Source of the DNA: Streptosporangium sp. NBC_01495
Lineage (GTDB): Bacteria; Actinomycetota; Actinomycetes; Streptosporangiales; Streptosporangiaceae
Direction of reading: 5' to 3'
DNA length: 64,000 nucleotides
Assembly: GCF_036250735.1 (NCBI RefSeq)
Contig: NZ_CP109430.1
Location: forward strand, 6,510,001-6,574,000
In this document: piece by piece, positions 7,913 to 15,357 of the stretch
Position numbering within the stretch: position 1 is the first letter of the stretch
How the letters are laid out: each line of letters starts with the position of its first letter
Program-made: the position numbers and the translations under genes
The notes under the pieces: model-generated
Told to the model about the DNA's origin: nothing
The model's input: only the letters and a program-made list of their open reading frames with translations
Database searches by the model: none

Positions 7913-10666
7913 TCACGCGGTGTCGGTGAGATCCCGTGGCAGGCCGACGGGCAGCTCGGTCCGCCTGTTGACGTTGAGCTTGCGGTAGGCCCGGGTCAGG
8001 TGCTGCTCGACGGTGCTCTCCGTGACATGGAGCTTCCGGCTGATCTCCCTGTTCGTCAGCCCGCGCGAGGCCAGCGTCGCCACCCTCCGCTCTGCGACGC
8101 TGAGCACGTCGAGCCCGCCCTTCTCGGCCTCGTCGGCCACATTCCAGTCGGGCAGCAGCCGCTCGTACAGCACGTTCGCCTGGCAGGCCTTGGCCAGCTG
8201 CAGCGCGTGCCTGGTCATCATCCGCGCCCGGTCGACCTCGCCCGTCTCCTGCCTGGCCTGGCTGAGCTCGGCGAAGGTCAGCGCCAGCTCGTACCGGTCG
8301 CCGCACGCCTGCAGCAGGTCCGCGGACTTCCGCAGGAGCACCAGCCCCTGCTTGACGTCGCTCGCAGCGGCGAGCACGCGCAGGCAGACCCCCTTGACGT
8401 TCGCCTCGTCCGCGCCGCTCAGGGCCAGCTCCTCGCGGGCCAGCTCGCGGGCGGCGTCGAGTTTCCCCATCCGTACGTAGACCTGCGCCAGGCCGCTGCG
8501 CCACGGGATGACCGAGGGGAAGTCCAGACCCCAGTTGCCGGCCAGCATGCCCGCGCTCTGGAAGTCGCCGAGCGCGGCGTGCAGCCGGTCGGTGGTCAGG
8601 TAGTAGTGCCCGCGGGCGTGCAGCACCTGCAGCCAGAACCTCGTGTTCCGCATGGAGTCGGCGGGGATCTGCCGGAGCTGGCTCCTGGCCTCGGCGAACT
8701 TCCCCATCCGGGTGTTGACGAGGACGAGTTTCGCCATCGGCGAGCCGATGGCGACCCCCCAGCCCTGGGCCGGCAGGATCTCCATCGCCGCGCGGGCGTG
8801 CCGCTCGGCCGAAGGCAGGTCGGCGTAGCGCAACGCGATGCCCGCCTGGACGTCCAGCAGGACCGCGCGCCAGGTCGCCGCCCGCCACAGGGCCGCCTCC
8901 CCCAGCAGGTACTCGCACCAGAAGCTCGCCCGGTCGACGCGCCCGGAGTGGATCAGCACGTGCATGGCGGAGATAACCGCCTCCAGCACGGTGTCACCGG
9001 CCTGGCAGCTCTGCAGCACCAGCTCCGCGTTGTCCACCGTCTCGGGGCTGCCTCCTCGCGTCAGCATCGCCGTCCAGCTCGTGGCCGACCTCTTCTCGGC
9101 GCTCACCCCGGACGCGGTGGTGATCACCTGCGGATACCAGCAGTGCAGCCACTCCAGGGTGGTCCGGTACTCGGCCGCGTCCAGGTGCCCGGCCGTCACG
9201 TCCAGCCTGGCCAGTACGGCGGCGGCGTCGCGCCAGCGCCCGAACCACACCAGTGCCCTGAGCAGCAGGAGCGCGTCCATGACGCTGAGGAGGCCCTTGA
9301 CGTCCGCCTCCAGCAGCGACTCCAGCTCCTTGACGGCGGCCGCGGCGTTGAGCCGCCACTGCGCGCGGACCAGCTCCGCGGTCAGCGCGGCGGCTCTCAC
9401 CTCGTCGACGTGCCGGCCCCGCCTGGCCAGCTCCAGGCAGTCGATCGCCTCCCGCGCGTTGCCCCTGGCGAGCTCCTGCTTCGCCGCGCTCTCCAGGATC
9501 GGGACGGCCCAGGACTCGGTCGCCGCTCCCGCCGCGACCAGGTGTCCGGCCGTCTCCAGGTGCGGGGCGTCCTCGTCGTGCAGTATCCCGGCCGCGCGCA
9601 GGTGTAGCGGGGCACACTCCTCAGCCGGGATGTCGCCGAGTACGGCGGTACGGGCCCGTTCGTGGCGGAACCTTCCGCCGTCCATGAGCCCGTCCGTCTC
9701 CAGCTGTCGCAGCAGCGCCGTGACCGTGGAGGGTTCCGTCTCGAGCAGTTTGGCGATCGTGTCCGGCGTCGCCGACTCCCCCAGCACCGCGGTGGCGCGG
9801 GCGGCCCGCAGCAGTTCCGGTTCGCCGCGCTGCAGGCAGGCCAGCACGGCTCGGGCGAAGGCCTGGCACACGACCGCCTGGACCTCACCGGAGCGCCTCT
9901 CGTCGCCGTAGGTCCGGTAGTCGTCGATCAGGGCGCGCACGATGAGCGGATTTCCGCCGCTCAGCCGATGGCACTCGGCGGCCAGCTCGCGCGCCACCGG
10001 CGACCCCAGTTCGGCTTCGATCAGCCGCTCGACCCCCTCGGGCGAGAGGAGCCGCAGTCTGATCATCCGGAAGTACGGCTGGCGGGCCAGTTCGAGTTCG
10101 AGGGGAGAGTGTGCCCTGCTCGGTGCCGCCCGCTCGTTCAGGATCAGGAGCACCCGTGCCGACCGGATCCGGCGCTGCAGGTAGAGGAGGGTCTGCATCG
10201 AGGCCTCGTCCGCGAAGTGCACGTCGTCGACGGCTATCACCACCGGACGTTGCCTGGCGAGCCTCAGCAGGGTGGCGCACGCCTCGTGCACCAGGCGCGC
10301 CGCCTCGAGCACGTCCCCGCCACCCCAGGATGCCAGTTCCCCGTAGACATCCGACGGCAGGTGCGCGCTGTGGAAGAGCTGTCCCATCACGCCCATCTGC
10401 AGTGTGCGTTCCGCGGGCGAGCCGGCGGCGGTCAGGAGCAGCGCACCCGATTCGACCGCGTATTGAGCGAAATGATAAATGAGCTCGGTTTTACCGCTTG
10501 CCACTCCACCGCTGACCAGTACTACATGCCCGTCCCCTTCGGCACTTTCTAAGTAGAGTTTTCTCAGCCCTTTGGAAATTGCGCCCCGGTCAAACAAATC
10601 AGTACTCCGACTTCGGTCAGACTTCAGCCCCCAGTGCCTGCCCCGGCATCCCCCGATGCCCGTCAC
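7913..10666 (-). CDS. LuxR-family LAL transcriptional regulator
   Basis: About 917 residues. The N-terminal ATPase has a Walker A (SGGVASGKTEL) and a Walker B (VVIAVDDVHFADE), followed by a long TPR-like helical region. The C-terminal LuxR helix-turn-helix contains LTNREISRKLHVTESTVEQH. This is the size and layout of pathway activators of macrolide and polyene clusters (PikD class), so it probably activates the PKS genes. The start is uncertain: the frame stays open further upstream, and I chose the GTG at 10666 because it leaves a normal short lead into the ATPase domain. Codon 39 from that start (10550-10552 on the plus strand, read in reverse) is TTA, a rare Leu codon that can make translation depend on the bldA tRNA. 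Confidence 0.88.
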   Translation of the reverse strand: MTGIGGCRGRHWGLKSDRSRSTDLFDRGAISKGLRKLYLESAEGDGHVVLVSGGVASGKTELIYHFAQYAVESGALLLTAAGSPAERTLQMGVMGQLFHSAHLPSDVYGELASWGGGDVLEAARLVHEACATLLRLARQRPVVIAVDDVHFADEASMQTLLYLQRRIRSARVLLILNERAAPSRAHSPLELELARQPYFRMIRLRLLSPEGVERLIEAELGSPVARELAAECHRLSGGNPLIVRALIDDYRTYGDERRSGEVQAVVCQAFARAVLACLQRGEPELLRAARATAVLGESATPDTIAKLLETEPSTVTALLRQLETDGLMDGGRFRHERARTAVLGDIPAEECAPLHLRAAGILHDEDAPHLETAGHLVAAGAATESWAVPILESAAKQELARGNAREAIDCLELARRGRHVDEVRAAALTAELVRAQWRLNAAAAVKELESLLEADVKGLLSVMDALLLLRALVWFGRWRDAAAVLARLDVTAGHLDAAEYRTTLEWLHCWYPQVITTASGVSAEKRSATSWTAMLTRGGSPETVDNAELVLQSCQAGDTVLEAVISAMHVLIHSGRVDRASFWCEYLLGEAALWRAATWRAVLLDVQAGIALRYADLPSAERHARAAMEILPAQGWGVAIGSPMAKLVLVNTRMGKFAEARSQLRQIPADSMRNTRFWLQVLHARGHYYLTTDRLHAALGDFQSAGMLAGNWGLDFPSVIPWRSGLAQVYVRMGKLDAARELAREELALSGADEANVKGVCLRVLAAASDVKQGLVLLRKSADLLQACGDRYELALTFAELSQARQETGEVDRARMMTRHALQLAKACQANVLYERLLPDWNVADEAEKGGLDVLSVAERRVATLASRGLTNREISRKLHVTESTVEQHLTRAYRKLNVNRRTELPVGLPRDLTDTA

Positions 10667-11520
10667 GGTGAATCTACCATCCACCCCATACAAGTGTCTA
10701 GATATGCGACACAGGCCACGCTTCGCGCAGTAATAACTACAAAATGGTGCGGTGAAATCGTCGACCCCGGTAAACAATTGTTTTCGGGAGGCTAGCGCCG
10801 GCCCGATGGCGAGAATCCGGCATCTGACCTGCGACGTTCGCGAGAGGAATACACGACACAAGATCGGCGAACCACCCCGTGGCCCCCAGTGTCATGGCAA
10901 CTCCGCCCGCACCGAACAATGCTTCAAAAACATCAGTGGCGGTGAAACGACTCGTGAATTACACCCGTCGGCCGTCCATCCGGTGAACGACGAGTTTTCC
11001 AGCGCGTTACGGTTGACCACGCGGGCTCCACCACACCGACCGGGACCGTTTCCCGTGGGCGGCGGAACCCTTTCGGTCACGGAACTGGAAGAATCCGTGA
11101 GCGGCCCTGTGGCGCTCGCCGGGACTTCCGTTCACGTGAACGGCCGAGCGACACCTCGCCGAGCCGGATGCCGTCGTGCCACGGGGTCCGCGAGACGCGC
11201 GGGTGATCGTGGTCGACCATCCGGGCGTCGAGACGTGAGTGCCGGTGGGCGTCCCGCTCGGTGCCGTGCACGATGACGGACCTCTGGTGACGCGAGAGTC
11301 TCATCGGCTCGCGTGCCGGCGGGTGATGCGAGGTGGCGACCGCGGGAACCGTCGTCATCGGCGGACCTCTGCCTCGTCGAGGCTCTCGCGGGGGTCAGAA
11401 GTGGGTGTGACGAGCAACTCCGCCGATTTTCCGGCGTGCGGGAAACAGGGCACCTGGATCTCGCTCCTTGGTGAGTAACCTCTCCAAGGTTGCCAGCGGT
11501 GCCCCGCAGGGGACAACCCC
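10667..11520. other. Long intergenic region without a supported gene
   Basis: These 854 bp separate the LAL gene from the thioesterase gene, both leftward. Open frames here lack family resemblance or plausible ribosome sites. The part near 10680-10770 is A/T-rich and is the likely LAL promoter zone. The part near 11400-11520 lies beyond the thioesterase stop and may hold its terminator, but I see no strong hairpin. Confidence 0.5.
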
Positions 11521-12309
11521 CTATTTGACCTCTGTCCGGGTAGGGGTGTCGGACGCGGAAGTGGATGCCAGGCAGTCCGTGACCAGTCGCAGGACCGCGG
11601 CCTGGTGCGCGTTGAGATAGAAGTGGCCCCCCGGGAAGACCTTCAGCCGGAAATCGGCGCCGGTGTGCTCGCCCCAGGCCTCGGCCTCCTCCAGCGTCAC
11701 CTTGGGATCGCTGTCACCGACGAGCGCGCGGATGGGGGCCCGCAGATCGGGGCCGGGGACGTACCTGTAGGTCTCGGCCGCCGCGTAGTCCCCGCGGACG
11801 GCGGGCAGCACCATGCGGATGATCTCGTCGTCCGCCAGCACGTTGGCGTTGGTGCCTTCGAGGCCGCGGATCTCGGCCAGCAGCTTCTCGTCGTCCAGCA
11901 GGTGGAACGTCTCGTCACGCTCACGTGACGGCGCCCGCCGCCCCGAGGCGAACAGCACGGTCACCGCGATCCCCCGCTTCTCCAGCCGCCGGGCGACCTC
12001 GAACCCCACGGTCGCGCCCAGGCTGTGACCGAAGAGGGCCAGCGGCCGGTCGGCCCACCCGCTCACGGCCTCGGCCACCGAGTCGGCCAGCTCGGGGACG
12101 TTGTCGACACAGGGCTCACCGCGCCTGTCCTGACGTCCCGGATACTGCACCGCGAGCACCTCGACGGCCGGGGAGAGCGCCCGCGAGACACCGAAGAAAT
12201 AGCTGGCCGAGGCCCCGGCGTGCGGCAGGCAGACCAGCCGGTGCCCGGCCCGGGGAGCCGGGTGGAACCGGCGGATCCACATGTCGCTGTCAACGGCGGT
12301 GTCCGGCAT
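11521..12309 (-). CDS. Type II thioesterase (editing, alpha/beta hydrolase)
   Basis: A 262-residue thioesterase of the RifR/TEII family, which removes stalled or wrong acyl groups from PKS carrier proteins. The catalytic Ser sits in GHSLGATVGFEVA, the Asp in the region LVGDSDPKV, and the His in GGHFYLNAH. The N-terminal CLPHAGASASYFFG and VQYPGRQDR are family hallmarks. The ATG at 12309 is preceded by AAGGAG at good spacing and gives normal family length. The same frame stays open about 180 nt further upstream into a carboxyltransferase-like stretch (see separate entry). It sits in the PKS neighbourhood with no coupled partner. Confidence 0.92.
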   Translation of the reverse strand: MPDTAVDSDMWIRRFHPAPRAGHRLVCLPHAGASASYFFGVSRALSPAVEVLAVQYPGRQDRRGEPCVDNVPELADSVAEAVSGWADRPLALFGHSLGATVGFEVARRLEKRGIAVTVLFASGRRAPSRERDETFHLLDDEKLLAEIRGLEGTNANVLADDEIIRMVLPAVRGDYAAAETYRYVPGPDLRAPIRALVGDSDPKVTLEEAEAWGEHTGADFRLKVFPGGHFYLNAHQAAVLRLVTDCLASTSASDTPTRTEVK

Positions 12310-12489
12310 GACGCGCTCCTTCTTCGTTCGTCTTCTTCCCTCGTGCCGCGGGGAGTACACGCCGCCGGCCGCGGACAGCGGGCTCATCGACCCGGAATCG
12401 AACAACCTGCCCAGCCGGACCTCCGGAGCGCGAAAATCCACTTCCGGCACGCCGGGACCCGATGACGCGTCCTCAACGAGTACGGACAT
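12310..12489 (-). pseudogene. Possible N-terminal remnant of an acyl-CoA carboxyltransferase
   Basis: Directly upstream of, and in frame with, the thioesterase, an open stretch starting at an ATG at 12489 encodes MSVLVEDASS... followed by VRLGRLFDSGSMSPL. That segment resembles the first 40-50 residues of acyl-CoA carboxylase beta chains (R-L-x-x-L-F-D-x-G-S). The similarity then stops and the frame runs on into the thioesterase. It could be a gene remnant, a true N-terminal extension, or chance. Weak evidence. Confidence 0.3.
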
Positions 12490-12694
12490 CGACTCACACT
12501 CCGCAGCGGTGAGCAGCGGGCAACGAATTCGTCGCGCACCTCTTGAAACAAGAGAATAAGCCGGGGATCCGTACACCGGACAACCCCTAACTTACCCTTA
12601 CGTCCTTTCGCGATAGTGGATTGCCCTTTCGAAGGGAAGGCCGAGCCTATTATCGTTTCTCCTCGTTGCGCATATCTAGATGGGGGTACGTGCC

Positions 12695-13585
12695 ATGAAG
12701 GGGATCATCCTGGCAGGTGGCTCCGCCACCAGGCTTCATCCGGCCACGCTGGTCGTTTCCAAACAGCTGCTTCCGGTGAACGACAAGCCGATGATTTACT
12801 ATCCGCTTTCCGTGCTCATGCTCATCGGCGTACGCGATATTCTGATCATCTCGACACCTGTCGACGTTCCCCGGTTCCAGTCTCTCCTGGGGGACGGATC
12901 GCAGCTCGGCCTGCGCATCGACTACGCGGTCCAGGACGAGCCCGGTGGCATAGCGCAGGCATTCACCATCGGCGCCGACCATATCGGGGACGACTCGGTC
13001 GCGCTGATACTGGGCGACAACATTTTCCACGGCACGGCGTTCTCCGACCTCCTCCTGGAAAAATCGAAGGACGTGCGCGGGTGCGTGCTCTTCGGCAGCG
13101 AGGTGCGCGATCCCGAGCGGTACGGCATCGCCGAGATCGACGCCTCCGGCCGGCTCCTGAGCATCGAGGAGAAGCCGGTCCGCCCGCGCTCCAACCTGGC
13201 GATCACCGGCCTGTACTTCTACGACAACGACGTCGTCGACATCACCAAGAACCTCCGGCCCTCGCCCCGGGGCGAACTGGAGATCAGCGACGTGAACCAG
13301 GTCTACCTGAGCCGCGGCCAGGCGAACCTGGTCGTCCTGGGCCGGGGCTTCGCCTGGCTGGACACCGGCACGCCGACCTCGCTCCTGCAGGCCGGCCACT
13401 ACGTCCAGACCATGGAGGAACGCCAGGGCGTGCGCATCGCCTGCCTGGAGGAGATCGCCCTGCGGATGGGCTTCATCGACGCCGACGCGTGCTACCGGCT
13501 GGGCGTCCGGATGTCGAGCTCCGGCTACGGCCGGTACGTCATGGACCTCGCCAGGTCCGCGGGGCTCTCGGCGTCACTGTCATAG
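12695..13585 (+). CDS. rmlA: Glucose-1-phosphate thymidylyltransferase
   Basis: A 296-residue sugar nucleotidyltransferase making dTDP-glucose from glucose-1-phosphate and dTTP, the first step of dTDP-deoxysugar synthesis. The N-terminus MKGIILAGGSATRLHPATL is the nucleotide-binding loop (GGSGTRL in most homologues, Ala here) and SKQLLPVNDKPMIYYPLS the next signature. LGDNIFHG and EEKP are also present. I start at ATG 12695 because the family begins MKGIILAGG; an ATG 15 nt upstream is in frame. It likely supplies the sugar for the glycosyltransferase at 3.6-4.8 kb. The 4,6-dehydratase (RmlB) and later sugar genes are not in the window. The carrier-like gene follows after 32 bp, so they are probably one transcript. 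Confidence 0.93.
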   Translation: MKGIILAGGSATRLHPATLVVSKQLLPVNDKPMIYYPLSVLMLIGVRDILIISTPVDVPRFQSLLGDGSQLGLRIDYAVQDEPGGIAQAFTIGADHIGDDSVALILGDNIFHGTAFSDLLLEKSKDVRGCVLFGSEVRDPERYGIAEIDASGRLLSIEEKPVRPRSNLAITGLYFYDNDVVDITKNLRPSPRGELEISDVNQVYLSRGQANLVVLGRGFAWLDTGTPTSLLQAGHYVQTMEERQGVRIACLEEIALRMGFIDADACYRLGVRMSSSGYGRYVMDLARSAGLSASLS

Positions 13586-13617
13586 GGGAACGGGCAACCA
13601 GCGAGAGGGAGACGGGC

Positions 13618-13839
13618 ATGTTGGTGACCGAACACGACGTCCTGCCGGGCCTCGGCCGGCTCATCGGCGAGATCACCGGGACACCGGCCTCAGGGATCAC
13701 CATGGACGAGATCCTCGACCCGGCGTTCCTGGCCGAGATCGTCGCGGCCGCCAGGCACGACTACAACCTCGACCTCACCGACGACGAACGCGGCGGCCTG
13801 AAGACCGTCGGCGACCTGGTCGGCCTCATCCTGGGCTGA
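13618..13839 (+). CDS. Acyl-carrier-like protein lacking the phosphopantetheine serine
   Basis: A 73-residue acidic protein. Its second half aligns without gaps to acyl carrier proteins: EIVAAARHDYNLDLTDDE matches ACP helix II and the following loop, and LKTVGDLVGLIL matches helix III and the end. In that alignment the D-S-L attachment motif reads D-P-A (codons gac ccg gcg), so there is no serine for 4'-phosphopantetheine, and the loop before it is about five residues short. Translation is supported by GAGAGGGAG upstream of the ATG. It follows rmlA closely. It cannot work as a normal carrier; a scaffold or partner-binding role, or simple decay, are the alternatives. Confidence 0.7.
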   Translation: MLVTEHDVLPGLGRLIGEITGTPASGITMDEILDPAFLAEIVAAARHDYNLDLTDDERGGLKTVGDLVGLILG

Positions 13840-13853
13840 GATCCGGGAACGGC

Positions 13854-14405
13854 TCAGGAGTAGGCGGCGACCATGCCGGTGACGACACCGGCGAGCGAGA
13901 CGAGCGTGAGGACGCAACCGAGGACCACCGCCGTGCGCCTGCCGCGACGCGCCTTGAGAACGTGGAGGAACACGTACGGCAGGAAGCCCAGCACGCCGAC
14001 GCCGAGGAACGGCATGGTCAGCGCGGCGAGGACGCCGGAGGTGCCGGTCGGGACGGCGCGGTCGCCCTCGGGGGTGAGCTGGGCCCGCCTGACGTCACCG
14101 GCGGTGGAGTCGGGCGAGGCGTCGACCGGGATCGCGTCGCCGCCACCGTCGAGCGCGAAACTGCCCTCGCAGTCGTAGCGGCCCTGCCCCAGATCCTGGC
14201 ACGAGACGACCGTGAGCGTTCCGGGGGTGCCGACCGAGCCCGTCGCGAGCTTGAGGCCGGGCACCGCGACCACGAAGGGCAGCACGCCCAGCCCCGTCCA
14301 GAGGATCAGCAGGATGGCCATGCCGACCTTCCCCGGTGTGCGTCCCGGGCCGGGGGTCGGCACCGGCTGGAAGGCGTTTGCGATGTCGTCGAATGCGCTG
14401 CTCAT
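13854..14405 (-). CDS. Small membrane protein, unknown function
   Basis: About 183 residues with a Pro-rich cytoplasmic start (PVPTPGPGRTPGK), a membrane helix (VGMAILLILWTGLGVLPFVVAV), an exported loop of about 75 residues containing two cysteines (SCQDLGQGRYDCEG), and two more helices near the C-terminus. I do not recognise a family. The ATG at 14405 lacks a clear ribosome site; a GTG 18 nt upstream is an alternative. It is convergent with the rmlA/carrier pair, 14 bp from its end. Confidence 0.65.
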   Translation of the reverse strand: MSSAFDDIANAFQPVPTPGPGRTPGKVGMAILLILWTGLGVLPFVVAVPGLKLATGSVGTPGTLTVVSCQDLGQGRYDCEGSFALDGGGDAIPVDASPDSTAGDVRRAQLTPEGDRAVPTGTSGVLAALTMPFLGVGVLGFLPYVFLHVLKARRGRRTAVVLGCVLTLVSLAGVVTGMVAAYS

Positions 14406-14443
14406 ACGGAAAGGATGGGACACGCCACTTGTGAACTACCTGT

Positions 14444-14575
14444 TCATGGCTTGTCGCCGACCGCCCTGGCCTCGGCCTCGGCGGCGCCGAGTTTGGCGGC
14501 CTCCTCGAGAGTGGGGGCGGTGCCGCCGAGGTGGCGTGGCTGCCGCCAGACGCCCGGCGGGATCTCAGGGCAGCG
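14444..14575 (-). pseudogene. Duplicated C-terminal tail of the acyltransferase gene
   Basis: About 105 bp closely match the 3' end of the intact acyltransferase gene at 17499-18251, on the same strand. The frame reads PEIPPGVWRQPRHLGGTAPT and on to a stop at 14444; the intact copy has PEIPQGVWWQPRHLGGTAPT and a different last seven residues. Nothing of the catalytic part is present. It abuts the DUF885 remnant. It marks one end of a rearranged block. Confidence 0.8.
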
Positions 14576-14780
14576 TCGAAGTCGCCGCGACGTCCGTCAC
14601 CGCCGACAGGCCGCAGGGGCCCAGCCCGAGCATGCGGGAATGGAAATTTCGCGGATCGAAGCCGGACCCGAGGCGACGGCGCGCGATTTCGCGCGCGTCA
14701 TGCCAAATCTTGGCACCGTACGCGTAGGTCAGTGCCTGCCCCGGCCAGCAGCCCTTCGCGGGCAACCCGATCGGGCACCG
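14565..14780 (-). pseudogene. C-terminal remnant of a DUF885 protein
   Basis: Roughly 65 codons in a leftward frame include WPGQALTYAYGAKIW and REIARRRLGSGFDPRNFH, which match the conserved C-terminal end of DUF885 (M3-like peptidase fold) proteins: PGQA, a helix ending in R-A/R-R-x-G, then F-D-x-x-x-F/W-H and a final LG-x-x-x-L. No N-terminal catalytic HExxH part exists upstream. It ends where the acyltransferase tail begins, so two truncated genes are fused. Confidence 0.6.
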
Positions 14781-15077
14781 ATCCCGTCGTCTTCCCGCTC
14801 TCGGCCGGACTGATCAGTGATGATAGAGCGACGGGCACGGCTTCCCCTGGGATCGGATGGCTTGAGAACCTCGATCTTCGGGAGTCGTGCCCTTTTTCGC
14901 GCCCGGATTGGGCCAGTTATTACCTGAGGAGAACGCTGCTACCAGCCACACACAAGGAATCAAACCCGGTCAAAGCTCCAAGATGCCGGGGCCGTGCCAC
15001 AACACCAACGACGTATCACTCCTCATCAACAAGGGTGCAAGTAGCGATAAATAACGCCATCAAAACAAAAAGGAGTC
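14781..15077. other. Low-GC leader upstream of the MbtH remnant
   Basis: No gene seen. The stretch is much richer in A/T than its surroundings, increasingly so toward 15077 (GATAAAT near 15045, several A runs). It probably holds the promoter of the mbtH/MFS pair and suggests separate ancestry from the neighbouring core genes. Confidence 0.4.
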
Positions 15078-15309
15078 ATGTTGCTTATCGAAGACGAAGA
15101 TCCCTGTAAGGTCGTGGTCAACCATGAAGAGCAGTATTCCAGCTGGCCGCAGGGTCGTGATAACCCGCCCGGATGGAATGAGGCAGGAAAAAAAAGGAAC
15201 CAAGCACGAATGCCTGGCCTGGATCGACGAGCGCTGGACCGACATGCGCCCGTTGAGCCTGCGTCGCTTCACCGAACCGGCCGGGCACGTCACCGGAAAC
15301 AATAGGTGA
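15078..15309 (+). pseudogene. mbtH: MbtH-like protein gene with a frameshift at an A8 run
   Basis: Two overlapping frames together make a complete MbtH-family protein of about 77 residues. These proteins bind and activate NRPS adenylation domains. The first frame gives EDEDPCKVVVNHEEQYSSWP and PPGW; the second gives ECLAWIDERWTDMRPLSLRR. All signature residues (N-x-E-x-Q-x-S-x-W-P, P-x-G-W, W-T-D-x-R-P-x-S-L) are present. The break lies at eight A's (15188-15195): removing one A joins the frames exactly. AAGGAG lies just before the ATG. It may be a pseudogene, a slippage-controlled gene or a sequencing error. No NRPS gene is in the window. Confidence 0.85.
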
Positions 15310-15357
15310 CCGGAAGGGACGTGCCCCGGCCCACCCAAGCGGAGGAGAAAAGAGAGC

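Noticed and set aside
10752..11478. Several open frames in the gap between the LAL and thioesterase genes
   Set aside because: No family similarity, poor start contexts and frames open on several strands at once.
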